Translations under genes and position numbers: made by a program
The notes under the pieces: generated by a model
Databases searched by the model: none
Seen by the model: only the letters and a program-made list of their open reading frames with translations
Told to the model about the DNA's origin: nothing
Shown: positions 44,174-53,769 of the stretch, one piece after another
Position numbering within the stretch: the stretch's first letter is position 1
How the letters are laid out: each line of letters begins with the position of its first letter
Assembly: GCA_003216915.1 (NCBI GenBank)
Contig: QCIB01000008.1
Coordinates: 1 to 64,000 of the forward strand
Source: Prochlorococcus sp. AG-402-I23
GTDB lineage: Bacteria; Cyanobacteriota; Cyanobacteriia; PCC-6307; Cyanobiaceae
DNA length: 64,000 nt
Direction: 5' to 3'

Positions 44174-44250
44174 TGAATTTGATAAGTAATACCCATAATA
44201 TAGACGATATTTTTTAGAAAAATATAAAAAGAATATTTCAGAATTTTAAA

Positions 44251-44324
44251 CGCGCCTGGAGAGATTCGAACTCCCGACACCCTGATCCGTAGTCAGGTGC
44301 TCTAATCCACTGAGCTACAGGCGC
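44251..44324 (-). tRNA. tRNA-Arg (anticodon ACG)
   Basis: GCGCCTGTAGCTCAGTGGATTAGAGCACCTGACTACGGATCAGGGTGTCGGGAGTTCGAATCTCTCCAGGCGCG cloverleaf; no encoded CCA. Confidence 0.96.
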
Positions 44325-44380
44325 ATAATTATGTAATATCTCTGTTTCAGGGTCTCTTAGTCAACTAGATTTCGGGTAAA

Positions 44381-44662
44381 ATGTCTATTATTAACAATCT
44401 AATTATTAATATGCCTATAAAGTGGTACGGAAATGGTGACTCAGAAGATCCTATCTATAAACATTTTTCTCGAATAGTAAATTTTGTTATTCACTGCATG
44501 ATATTTACTGCGATTGTAAGTGGCACGTGGCTTTTAAAAGAGATTAAATATGAAATCAGCTATTTTAATAATTTTGCAATTGTCTGGTCAGTTCTTTTGG
44601 CCTCCCATTTACTTTTCGTAATTATAAAAAAACCTAAAGATACTTCAAAACAATCAACTTAA
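44381..44662 (+). CDS. Conserved hypothetical 2-TM membrane protein
   Basis: 93-aa ORF with two hydrophobic segments (IVNFVIHCMIFTAIVSGTWLL; FAIVWSVLLASHLLFVII). Confidence 0.6.
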   Translation: MSIINNLIINMPIKWYGNGDSEDPIYKHFSRIVNFVIHCMIFTAIVSGTWLLKEIKYEISYFNNFAIVWSVLLASHLLFVIIKKPKDTSKQST

Positions 44663-44676
44663 ATTAATTTCTATTT

Positions 44677-44961
44677 ATGGACTTTCAGATAAGTATAAGT
44701 GATCTAGAAAATGTTATTTCCGAAAAGGTTTTTATAAAAATAGAAAAGTGGAATTTGTATCTTGGAGACGCTGGACTAGCTAGGCATCTTGCTATTGAAT
44801 GTATCAGCAATAAAGATCATGGCCCATTGGAGGCTGCAAAATTAAGTCTGAAAGCAATAAATGTAAAAGTAGGGGATGGTGTTAATAGTATTCCACTGAT
44901 TAATTTAATCACTAACCCACAGATTCTAGAATTAGAAGAGATTTTGGAAAGTTTTTTTTAA
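44677..44961 (+). CDS. DUF3181 family protein
   Basis: FIKIEKWNLYLGDAGLARHLAIECISNKDHGPLEAAKLSLKAINVKVGDG. Confidence 0.7.
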   Translation: MDFQISISDLENVISEKVFIKIEKWNLYLGDAGLARHLAIECISNKDHGPLEAAKLSLKAINVKVGDGVNSIPLINLITNPQILELEEILESFF

Positions 44962-44964
44962 AAA

Positions 44965-46587
44965 CTAAATCTCTTTTTTTGAAACTTTAAATTTATTTAC
45001 TTTCAAGAATTTTGTAAGTAAAAAATAAATCACAAAAAAAGTTAGAGTTCCAAATATTAATAATAAAAATTCTGCAAGATTTGAATTGAAGTTATTCGTA
45101 GTTTGGAGAATAGTAAAACAAAGTGTGCTGTCTATAAATGCTGCTAATGACATGAGGCTAATTTTCCTCAATAAATCCAATTTAGGTAAATGGATATCTT
45201 CATTTCGCAGATTAAAAGAAAGAAAAATACAGACTATAAGGTTGACTATTACTGAAGATAAAATTATTCCCACAACTCCAAAATTATATGGAGAAAGATT
45301 CCCAAAATTCTTAATTGGGGCACCAATTAAAAACCAATCAAAAAAAATATTAAATATTATCCCTGCAAATGAAGACTTAAAAGGGAAGTTTGTTTTTTCT
45401 ATTGAATAGTAAGTTCTCACTAATAAATCTCTATAAAGATAAAAAGGTATGCCAACTGCATAAGCAATTAATATATTTTTTACTTTTAAAGTTGCTGAAT
45501 AATCAAAAGATCCTCTTTGAAAAACTAATTGTACGATTTGATTATTGAATGTTATGAAAAATCCGGTTAAAAAAATAGTTGTCAAGAAACAGTACTCTAC
45601 CCCAGATATCAATTTTTTTTGGAGACCTCTTTTGTCTTTTTCACTTCTTAATTTAGAAAATTTTGGAAGTAATGGCAGAATCAAGGAGTTAGATAATATG
45701 CCTAAGGGGGCTTGTATAAGAAAGTTTCCGTAAGCTAGTCCAGATGCTGCGCCTTGAAAACTTGAAGCGAAAAACATATCGATAAAAACATTAATTTGAC
45801 TTAAACCTGATGAGATAGATGCTGGAATAATTAGTTTGAAAATTCTCCTCTCTTCATCTTTAAATAAATTGAAGGTTGACTCTAATCTCAAGAGACCAAT
45901 TTTATTTATTTCCCAAATTTGAACAACAAACTGAATTAAAGTTCCTGTCAAAGTTGCAAATGCCAGTAATCCGGTGTAAGAAAAGAAATTGGAAGATGTA
46001 TTTTCTTGGTTGAAAATCCAACTAAATAAAATAAAAAAAATAATAGTTACGCTTGTTATTGCAGGACTTATACTTGATAAAAAGAATTTTCTTTGGGAAT
46101 TTAAGGCGCCAAAACTTAAACCTATGAAGCCGGATAAAGGGATGCAAGGTGTAAGTATTTGTAATTGGTAAGTGGCAATAGATTTTGCTTCGTAACTTAA
46201 ATTCGGGGCCAATAAATCAATTAATAAACTGGAATTCGAGTAAATCAATATGGCTAAAATTATTAATAATATTGATAGTTTTATGCTTACTTGAGTTAAA
46301 ACAATCCCTCCATTTTTTTTGTTAAGCGGAGTTAAAACTGCAACGACTGCGTTATGCAAGGGACCATTAATACCCCCAATGATTATTAGCAAAAAACCAG
46401 GAATTATATATGCATAATTAAAAGCGTCGTACGTTACACCAACCCCAAAAGCAGCAGCTATAAATATTTGTCTTATACATCCAGCTAATTTACTTAAACT
46501 AGTACCAAACGAAATTGAAAAAAAATTATTTTTTAAAAATGAATGCATTTGCAATCGTCTAAATTTTTCAATAAGTTTAAGTTTCAA
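44965..46587 (-). CDS. murJ: Lipid II flippase MurJ/MviN
   Basis: Multi-TM MATE/MviN family: ISFGTSLSKLAGCIRQIFIAAAFGVG, VFQRGSFDYSAT. Confidence 0.92.
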   Translation of the reverse strand: MKLKLIEKFRRLQMHSFLKNNFFSISFGTSLSKLAGCIRQIFIAAAFGVGVTYDAFNYAYIIPGFLLIIIGGINGPLHNAVVAVLTPLNKKNGGIVLTQVSIKLSILLIILAILIYSNSSLLIDLLAPNLSYEAKSIATYQLQILTPCIPLSGFIGLSFGALNSQRKFFLSSISPAITSVTIIFFILFSWIFNQENTSSNFFSYTGLLAFATLTGTLIQFVVQIWEINKIGLLRLESTFNLFKDEERRIFKLIIPASISSGLSQINVFIDMFFASSFQGAASGLAYGNFLIQAPLGILSNSLILPLLPKFSKLRSEKDKRGLQKKLISGVEYCFLTTIFLTGFFITFNNQIVQLVFQRGSFDYSATLKVKNILIAYAVGIPFYLYRDLLVRTYYSIEKTNFPFKSSFAGIIFNIFFDWFLIGAPIKNFGNLSPYNFGVVGIILSSVIVNLIVCIFLSFNLRNEDIHLPKLDLLRKISLMSLAAFIDSTLCFTILQTTNNFNSNLAEFLLLIFGTLTFFVIYFLLTKFLKVNKFKVSKKEI

Positions 46588-46618
46588 TTATATTTGATTT
46601 TTAACTAAAGACATATTT

Positions 46619-47380
46619 ATGAATGATCGGATAATTGAATTTGATCCACTAATTGAAGGGGTTTTAATTAAAAGGTATAAAAGGTTTCTTGCAGATATAA
46701 AATTAAAGAATGGAGAGGTAGTAACTGCTCATTGTGCTAATACAGGTCCAATGAAGGGACTTTTAAGTGAGGGAGCAAAAGTAAGAATAAGTGTTTCCCC
46801 GTCTCCAAAAAGAAAATTACCTTTTACTTGGGAACAGATATGTGTTGTAGATGCAAAAAATGAGGAGGTTTGGGTGGGAATTAATACTTTATTCGCAAAT
46901 AAGTTAATTAAAAATGTTATTGAGAAAAATCTGCTAAAGGAAATGATAGGCGAAATAGAGACAATTAAATCTGAAGTTCCCTATGGAAAAGATAAAAAAA
47001 GCAGAATTGACTTTTTTTTATCCCCAAAATCTTCAAATCCTGATAAACGTAACATTTACATAGAGGTTAAAAATACGACTTGGATTAAAGAAAATGTAGC
47101 TCTATTCCCAGATACAGTAACGAAAAGAGGCCAAAAACACCTCATGGAATTAAAGGAATTAATTCCTGAAAGTAAAAGTGTTTTAGTACTTTGTATTACG
47201 AGAAAAGACGCTTCTTTTTTTGCTCCTGGAGATGATGCAGATCCTTTATACGGCAGTCTTTTTAGAGAATCTTTAAGTGCAGGAATGATAACTATCCCAT
47301 GCTCCTTTGAATTTCATAAAGACCACGTATCATGGAATGGAATTAAACCTTTAAAAAAGCCGAAAAACTTGATATTTTGA
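46619..47380 (+). CDS. sfsA: Sugar fermentation stimulation protein homolog
   Basis: [53 protein letters not shown]. Confidence 0.95.
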   Translation: MNDRIIEFDPLIEGVLIKRYKRFLADIKLKNGEVVTAHCANTGPMKGLLSEGAKVRISVSPSPKRKLPFTWEQICVVDAKNEEVWVGINTLFANKLIKNVIEKNLLKEMIGEIETIKSEVPYGKDKKSRIDFFLSPKSSNPDKRNIYIEVKNTTWIKENVALFPDTVTKRGQKHLMELKELIPESKSVLVLCITRKDASFFAPGDDADPLYGSLFRESLSAGMITIPCSFEFHKDHVSWNGIKPLKKPKNLIF

Positions 47381-47442
47381 AATCCAAAAAAAATAATTTT
47401 TAAATCTAACAAATAATTTTTTAGGGTGCAACTATAAAAATG

Positions 47443-47485
47443 GTATAAACAACTACTAGACACAGATAAGTTTTTTGAATAAATT
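47443..47485 (+). promoter_or_regulatory. NtcA-activated promoter of amt1: GTA-N8-TAC, 23 nt, TAN3T
   Basis: GTATAAACAACTAC at 47443-47456; TAAATT at 47480-47485 with 23-nt spacing. Confidence 0.85.
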
Positions 47486-47498
47486 TAAATTTGAAAGG

Positions 47499-47520
47499 AA
47501 ACAGCACAAACTGTTTTTTT
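47499..47520 (+). promoter_or_regulatory. Hairpin plus T-tract in predicted amt1 5' leader
   Basis: AAACAG-CACAAA-CTGTTT followed by TTTT, 20 nt before amt1 ATG. Confidence 0.5.
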
Positions 47521-47539
47521 GCAGATCTAATTTTTTTTT

Positions 47540-49000
47540 ATGACCACTGCTTTGCAAACGCCTCAAAGGCGCTCTAGGTCCAAACTTCAAGATGCAAGTC
47601 TTGTCAATGGACCTATGCTCCTTTTGAGGAGTATTCGAGGATTTAGTTCAAACCGCTCTATGTTGTGGCTTGCAACTGTTCCCCTAGCTTTGTTTGGTTT
47701 AGGTATTTTTAATCTTTCAGCTCACGCGGCTGATTTACCTGAGTTGAATGCAGCTTTTCTTGCTAACAATTTATGGCTTTTGATCGCTACTATTTTAGTG
47801 ATCTTTATGAACGCCGGTTTCGCTATGGTTGAGGCAGGTATGTGCCGTTCTAAGAACGCTGTTAACATTCTTGCTAAAAACCTCTTTGTATTTGCTCTAG
47901 CTGTAACTTCTTATTGGTTTATCGGCTATTCATTAATGTACGGAGGAAGTGTTGCTGACGGTTGGCTTTATTTTGGCGGCTTATTTTTTGATCCAACAGT
48001 TACTGCAGATATGGTAACTGATGCTGGATTAGTCCCAACTGTTGATTTCTTGTTCCAGTCTGCTTTTGCAGGAACTGCGGCAACTATCGTTTCCGGTCTT
48101 GTTGCTGAAAGAGTTAAATTTGGAGAATTTGTTGTTTTTGCTGTTGTATTAACTGCATTTATATATCCAATTGCTGGTAGCTGGAAATGGAATGGTGGTT
48201 GGCTTGATTCTCTAGGATTTGTTGATTTTGCTGGTTCTTCAATTGTTCACTCAGTTGGAGCATGGGCAGGTCTTGTAGGGGCTATGCTTCTAGGACCAAG
48301 AATTGGCAAATACTCTGATGGGAAACCACAGGCTATGCCAGGACACAATATGGCAATAGCTACTTTAGGTGCATTAGTCCTATGGATAGGTTGGTACGGA
48401 TTTAACCCCGGTTCTCAACTTGCTATGGATCAATGGGTTCCATATGTTGCTGTAACAACTACTTTGGCAGCAGCAGCTGGAGCTATTGGTGCAACTATTG
48501 TTTCAACATTAACTTCTGGTAAGCCTGATCTAACAATGATAATTAACGGAATCCTTGCTGGTTTGGTTAGTATCACTGCTGGTTGTGGTGATATGACTCT
48601 TGCTGGAGCCTGGTTCGCAGGACTGGTAGGCGGAATTATCGTTGTATTTTCTGTTGCAGCACTTGATGCCGCTGAGATCGATGATCCTGTAGGTGCATTC
48701 TCTGTTCACGGAGTTTGTGGTGTATGGGGTACTGTAGTTATTGGTCTTTGGGGAACAGCTGTACAAGGTGATGGAGCAGGTATGGGATTGTTCAATGGTG
48801 GAGGTATTACCCTTCTTCTAGTTCAAGCTCTTGGTGCCGCAGCTTATGCTATTTGGACACTAGTTACTTGCTGGATTGCCTGGTCTGTAATTGGAGGATT
48901 ATTCGGTGGAATCCGAGTATCTGAAGAGGAAGAGACTCAAGGCTTAGATATTGGAGAGCATGGAATGGAAGCATATCCAGACTTTGCGTCTGCCAAATAA
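47540..49000 (+). CDS. amt1: Ammonium transporter
   Basis: NNLWLLIATILVIFMNAGFAMVEAGMCRSKNAVNILAKN, IVHSVGAWAGLVGAMLLGPRIG. Confidence 0.98.
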   Translation: MTTALQTPQRRSRSKLQDASLVNGPMLLLRSIRGFSSNRSMLWLATVPLALFGLGIFNLSAHAADLPELNAAFLANNLWLLIATILVIFMNAGFAMVEAGMCRSKNAVNILAKNLFVFALAVTSYWFIGYSLMYGGSVADGWLYFGGLFFDPTVTADMVTDAGLVPTVDFLFQSAFAGTAATIVSGLVAERVKFGEFVVFAVVLTAFIYPIAGSWKWNGGWLDSLGFVDFAGSSIVHSVGAWAGLVGAMLLGPRIGKYSDGKPQAMPGHNMAIATLGALVLWIGWYGFNPGSQLAMDQWVPYVAVTTTLAAAAGAIGATIVSTLTSGKPDLTMIINGILAGLVSITAGCGDMTLAGAWFAGLVGGIIVVFSVAALDAAEIDDPVGAFSVHGVCGVWGTVVIGLWGTAVQGDGAGMGLFNGGGITLLLVQALGAAAYAIWTLVTCWIAWSVIGGLFGGIRVSEEEETQGLDIGEHGMEAYPDFASAK

Positions 49001-49020
49001 TCTAATTAAAATTGATTTAA

Positions 49021-49050
49021 GAAACCTGACTTATGTCAGGTTTCTTTTTT
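49021..49050 (+). terminator. amt1 intrinsic terminator
   Basis: GAAACCTGAC-TTAT-GTCAGGTTTC then T-tract (10-bp perfect stem). Confidence 0.95.
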
Positions 49051-49088
49051 TTTACGAAAAATTATTTAAAACGTTGTAATATAAAAAG

Positions 49089-50285
49089 ATGGATACTCAA
49101 GCTTTTAGAAGATCACTCCACCATTCTGATAGATACAATAGAAGGGGTTTCGATTCTCCAACAAAAAGAGCCCAAGCATTAGAAGAAGCTTACCAAAGTG
49201 ATTTGATAAGTTCTATAAGGGATAATGGTTTTACTTACACAAAAGGCAGATTAAATATTAAGTTGGCCCAAGCCTTCGGATTCTGTTGGGGAGTTGAAAG
49301 AGCTGTAGCAATGGCTTATGAAACAAGAAGACATTACCCTAATGAGAATATTTGGATAACAAACGAAATAATTCATAATCCCTCGGTAAATGATCATTTA
49401 AGAAAAATGAATGTAAAATTCATTGCAGCTAAAAATGGAATTAAAGATTTTTCTATAGTTTCTAATGGAGATGTTGTTATACTTCCTGCTTTCGGAGCTA
49501 CTGTTCAAGAAATGAAGCTCTTGCATGAGAAAGGTTGTCACATTATCGATACAACTTGTCCATGGGTTTCTAAGGTTTGGCATACAGTTGAAAAACATAA
49601 AAAACATGTTTTCACATCTATTATTCATGGAAAATTTAAGCATGAAGAGACTCTAGCTACAAGTTCATTCGCAGGTAAATATTTAGTTGTACTTGATTTA
49701 GAAGAAGCGAACTATGTATCTGAATATATTCTGGGGAGAGGTAATAGAAATGAGTTTATGAATAAATTTGCTAAAGCTTGTTCTAATGGATTTGATCCTG
49801 ATAAAGATTTAGATAGAGTCGGAGTAGCAAATCAGACAACTATGCTTAAGAGCGAGACTGAGGAAATAGGAAAGGTTTTTGAAAGGACGATGTTAAAAAA
49901 ATTTGGACCAGAAAACTTAAATAGTCACTTTCTAGCTTTTAATACTATTTGTGATGCAACTGAAGAAAGACAAGATGCAATGTTTTCTTTGGTTGATGAA
50001 GACCTTGATATTCTTGTAGTTATTGGAGGCTTCAATTCTTCCAACACTACTCACTTGCAAGAAATAGCTATTACTAAAAATATTTCTTCTTTCCATATTG
50101 ATACGCCCGAGAGAATATCAGTTAAAGAAAACTCAATATTTCATAAACCACTAGGATCAGATTTAGAACTTAAAAATAATTTTCTACCTAGTGGAAAAAT
50201 TAATGTTGGAATTACCTCAGGCGCATCGACTCCTGATAAAGTAGTTGCAGATGTTATTGAGAAGTTAATTCATATTGCTTCCTGA
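49089..50285 (+). CDS. ispH: 4-hydroxy-3-methylbut-2-enyl diphosphate reductase
   Basis: [45 protein letters not shown]-type ending ([21 protein letters not shown]). Confidence 0.97.
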   Translation: MDTQAFRRSLHHSDRYNRRGFDSPTKRAQALEEAYQSDLISSIRDNGFTYTKGRLNIKLAQAFGFCWGVERAVAMAYETRRHYPNENIWITNEIIHNPSVNDHLRKMNVKFIAAKNGIKDFSIVSNGDVVILPAFGATVQEMKLLHEKGCHIIDTTCPWVSKVWHTVEKHKKHVFTSIIHGKFKHEETLATSSFAGKYLVVLDLEEANYVSEYILGRGNRNEFMNKFAKACSNGFDPDKDLDRVGVANQTTMLKSETEEIGKVFERTMLKKFGPENLNSHFLAFNTICDATEERQDAMFSLVDEDLDILVVIGGFNSSNTTHLQEIAITKNISSFHIDTPERISVKENSIFHKPLGSDLELKNNFLPSGKINVGITSGASTPDKVVADVIEKLIHIAS

Positions 50286-50384
50286 ATTTGTTATTTTTAA
50301 ATTTGCTTAGTTTTTTTAATTTATTAGTCAGATAATTACAAAAGATCTACTTTATTAACTAGAATGATAAAAAATTAATGATGT

Positions 50385-50945
50385 ATGGAAGACAAAGCAC
50401 AAATTAATCAGACTCAAACTGCAAGTATGAATAGGACTAAAGCTCCCCAAAAAGTTGAAGTTGTAGTTGCTAATTCATCTTCAGGGTCAGAAGTAAATAT
50501 CCTAGGAGAATTATCGATTTTTGTTTTAAGAATAGGTTTTTGTGCTTTGATGATTCATCATGGTCTAGAGAAACTTCAAGATCCACAGGGTTTTGCGGAG
50601 TTTGTAGTTGGTAAATACTTCCCATTTTTGCCAGGTGATCCTGTTATTTGGACTTTTGGAGCTGCAATTACTCAATTAGTATGCCCAGTAGGATTGGCTA
50701 TAGGTATTTTTGCTAGGCTTTCTTCTCTTGGTCTATTTTCAACAATGGCGTTTGCCGTTTATTTTCATCTCCTAGATACTGGACTAGAAGGTTTCCCTCT
50801 GGCAGTTGTTGAAGGGCATAATTATGCTTTCGAATTGTCTTTTATATATGGGGCTATCTCTCTCTACTTTCTATGCGCAGGTCCAGGCAGGCTCTCTTTA
50901 TTCAGAAAAACTAACAAGATTACATATTATCCAAAATCAACATAA
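50385..50945 (+). CDS. DoxX family membrane protein
   Basis: LRIGFCALMIHHGLEKLQDPQGFAEFVV and four hydrophobic segments. Confidence 0.88.
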   Translation: MEDKAQINQTQTASMNRTKAPQKVEVVVANSSSGSEVNILGELSIFVLRIGFCALMIHHGLEKLQDPQGFAEFVVGKYFPFLPGDPVIWTFGAAITQLVCPVGLAIGIFARLSSLGLFSTMAFAVYFHLLDTGLEGFPLAVVEGHNYAFELSFIYGAISLYFLCAGPGRLSLFRKTNKITYYPKST

Positions 50946-50946
50946 T

Positions 50947-52500
50947 TCAATGCAAAAAATGCCTTTTTTGTGTAAATACCATCGAGATTCCTTTCGAATT
51001 ACACATATCAATACTTTCTTGGTCTCTTAGACTTCCTCCAGGTTGAATAATAGCTTTTATACCGTATTCATTTGCAAGTTCAACAGTATCTGCAAATGGG
51101 AAAAACCCATCACTGGCTAAGACCGCATTAGAACATAAATTTCCAGCTGCTTTTGTTGCAATTTTTGCTGCTCCAACTCTATTCATTTGTCCAGCTCCAA
51201 TACCGATAGTTCTTTGGTCTTTTGCAATAACAATGGCATTAGATTTAACATGTTTACAAATTTTCCATGCAAAATTCAGATCTAAGTTCATTTGATTACT
51301 CGGATTTTTATTAGTTACTGAAATCCAACTTTCAGTTTTTTCTTCACTATCATCTGTATCTTGAACGAGTAATCCTCCCATTATTGATTTAGTAGAAGTT
51401 TGATTCTTTTTTGGTAGTTGATCTTTTGATAACTTTAAAATTCTTAAATTCTTTTTAACTTTTAAAATTTCTAAAGCCTTCTCATCAAAAGAGGGAGCAA
51501 CGACACACTCTAAGAAAATATCTTTGAGGTGAATTGCGGTCTCACTATCAACATTTGAATTAAAAGCAACTATTCCTCCAAATGCACTAACTGGGTCGCA
51601 TTCCAAGGCATTTAAAAACGCTTGAGAGGCTGAATTACTTATTGAGGCACCACAAGGATTATTGTGTTTTAGAATAATTGAAGCAAACGTTTCTTTTGTA
51701 AGTTCATCTTTATCGGCATAGCCGAATTCTAAAACTGTTGAAAGTGCCGACTCTAGATCCAATAGATTGTTATAACTTAAGTCTTTACCTTGTAATTGTT
51801 CTGCTGAGTTCCATCCAATGTTATTTAAACCATACCAGAAAGCTTTTTGATGTGGATTCTCCCCATATCTTAAGGTTTTGATTAGTGGATAAGATTCAAT
51901 ATGTTTTGAAGATTGTAAATCTCTTTCTTTTCTTATCCAATTAGATATTGCAGTGTCATAGTCTGCTGTATGTTGAAAAGCTTCAAGGGCTAATTTTGCC
52001 TTATATGAGTCTTTTAATTTACCTTTTTTACTTTCTTCAAGAAAATTTTGATACTGACTAGGATCTACTAAAACGGAAACGTCTTTATGATTTTTAGCTG
52101 CAGAACGAATCATTGATGGCCCTCCGATATCGATATTTTCAATAGCATCTTCCCATTTAGCTCCCTGATCAACAGTTTTTTTAAAAGGATATAAATTTAC
52201 AACTACTAAGTCAATTAACTCAAGATTGTTAGCTACTATATCTTTTTTATGTTCCTCTTCATTTCTCTTAGCTAAAATTCCTCCGTGTATTTTTGGATGT
52301 AAAGTTTTAACTCTTCCTCCAAGAATTTCTGGAGAATTAGTAAAATCTGCAACTTTAATAACTGGAATTTTTGCCTCTATAAGATGTTTGGCAGTTCCTC
52401 CACTTGATAGAATTTTATAATTAAATTGTTCTACTAATTCCTTACAAAGTTGGATTATATTTTTTTTATCAGAGACACTTACTAAAGCTAATGGTGACAT
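50947..52500 (-). CDS. purH: Bifunctional AICAR transformylase/IMP cyclohydrolase
   Basis: LALVSVSDKKNI, LGGRVKTLHPKIHGGILAKR, LKHNNPCGASIS, GIGAGQMNRV. Confidence 0.98.
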   Translation of the reverse strand: MSPLALVSVSDKKNIIQLCKELVEQFNYKILSSGGTAKHLIEAKIPVIKVADFTNSPEILGGRVKTLHPKIHGGILAKRNEEEHKKDIVANNLELIDLVVVNLYPFKKTVDQGAKWEDAIENIDIGGPSMIRSAAKNHKDVSVLVDPSQYQNFLEESKKGKLKDSYKAKLALEAFQHTADYDTAISNWIRKERDLQSSKHIESYPLIKTLRYGENPHQKAFWYGLNNIGWNSAEQLQGKDLSYNNLLDLESALSTVLEFGYADKDELTKETFASIILKHNNPCGASISNSASQAFLNALECDPVSAFGGIVAFNSNVDSETAIHLKDIFLECVVAPSFDEKALEILKVKKNLRILKLSKDQLPKKNQTSTKSIMGGLLVQDTDDSEEKTESWISVTNKNPSNQMNLDLNFAWKICKHVKSNAIVIAKDQRTIGIGAGQMNRVGAAKIATKAAGNLCSNAVLASDGFFPFADTVELANEYGIKAIIQPGGSLRDQESIDMCNSKGISMVFTQKRHFLH

Positions 52501-52533
52501 TATGGGAAAGTTTACTTACTTAAGAATATAAAC

Positions 52534-53151
52534 ATGAAATATGCTGTCAATCATGAATTTGTCTCGATTAGCTCTCAAACTGCAACTCATAGAATTATTT
52601 TGATGCATGGTTGGGGAGCTGATTCAGATGACCTTTTGACATTTGGAAAGGAGATGACTGAAAAAATAAATCTTGATTTTGAGTTAATTTCTTTAAGGGC
52701 TCCTGGATTACATCCAAGTGGTCAGGGAAGACAGTGGTATGGATTATACCCGCATGATTGGAGTGGAGCTGAGGTTGAAGTAAATAAACTTTTAGTTACA
52801 TTAAAAAAATTTGATACTAATCAAATTCCACTAAGAAAAACAATTTTGTTGGGATTCTCTCAGGGTGCTGCAATGGCAATTGATGCAGGATTTAAATTAA
52901 ATTTTGGATTAATTGTCGCTTGTAGTGGTTATCCTCACCCCAACTGGGCCCCGGGAGAAAAATGCTCGCCATTTATTATTAGTCATGGTTTATTTGATGA
53001 CGTTGTGCCTATAGATGCTTCTAGGACTATTTATGAAAAGGTAAAGAGTAAGTCTTCTAAATTTTGTGAATTATTAGAATTCGATGGATTTCATCAAATT
53101 GATTCAAATTTAATTAATTATATAAGTTCAAATATAAGTAATATTTTTTAA
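52534..53151 (+). CDS. Alpha/beta-hydrolase carboxylesterase/phospholipase family
   Basis: LMHGWGADSDDL, LLGFSQGAAMAIDAGF, HGLFDDVVPI. Confidence 0.87.
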   Translation: MKYAVNHEFVSISSQTATHRIILMHGWGADSDDLLTFGKEMTEKINLDFELISLRAPGLHPSGQGRQWYGLYPHDWSGAEVEVNKLLVTLKKFDTNQIPLRKTILLGFSQGAAMAIDAGFKLNFGLIVACSGYPHPNWAPGEKCSPFIISHGLFDDVVPIDASRTIYEKVKSKSSKFCELLEFDGFHQIDSNLINYISSNISNIF

Positions 53152-53516
53152 ACAAAAGCATATTCGTATTCTTCAATCTCTTCCCAATCATCTGCTGTAA
53201 GTTCTAGACCTTCAAATATTTTTTCTTCACCAATTCCTTCAACTACAAATTTTAGTGATGGAAATAGAAAATGATTTTCTTCAGCATATTGGGCGCTAAA
53301 TAACCCTTTTTCACCCCAAAAAAACCTATCCGTGGTATGTTCATTTCTTCTGACATTGAAGACTGAAGGTGCAGAGAGTCCATTTTCAGCTATGAACCTT
53401 CTTGCTGCTGTAACTGGTTTATGTGTGCCAGTTTCGATATGATAAATAGGTACATGTGCCATTACTCTTTGGCCAGCCAATCTTCTTCTGCTGATTCTTT
53501 TTCTTTTTTTGGACAT
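53148..53516 (-). CDS. DUF3155 family protein
   Basis: KKRKRISRRRLAGQRVMAHVPIYHIETGTHKPVTAARRFI. Confidence 0.8.
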   Translation of the reverse strand: MSKKRKRISRRRLAGQRVMAHVPIYHIETGTHKPVTAARRFIAENGLSAPSVFNVRRNEHTTDRFFWGEKGLFSAQYAEENHFLFPSLKFVVEGIGEEKIFEGLELTADDWEEIEEYEYAFV

Positions 53517-53769
53517 TGATTGGTACTCCTGAAATTATTAATGAGATTAGTCTTATTTATTTTTACTAATCTTATATATGTGATTTTAAATTCACTTCAA
53601 ATTACATAGAGGACCCATCAACCCCTGATGTAGCTTAAAATATGATTAAATATTCATATTTAAGGCTGGCTAAAGTCAGACCTCTTTATATATCTTAATA
53701 CTTTTTTCATATTTTACAAGCCCTTTTTCAAGTTTTTTTTAAAAAAATTTTCTCAAAATTTTATTAATT

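Noticed and set aside
45086-46171. ORFs 45086, 45545 and 45989 (+) opposite murJ
   Set aside because: Antisense shadows of a TM-rich gene.
48530-48766. Antisense 78-aa ORF inside amt1
   Set aside because: Low-complexity shadow ORF within Amt coding region.
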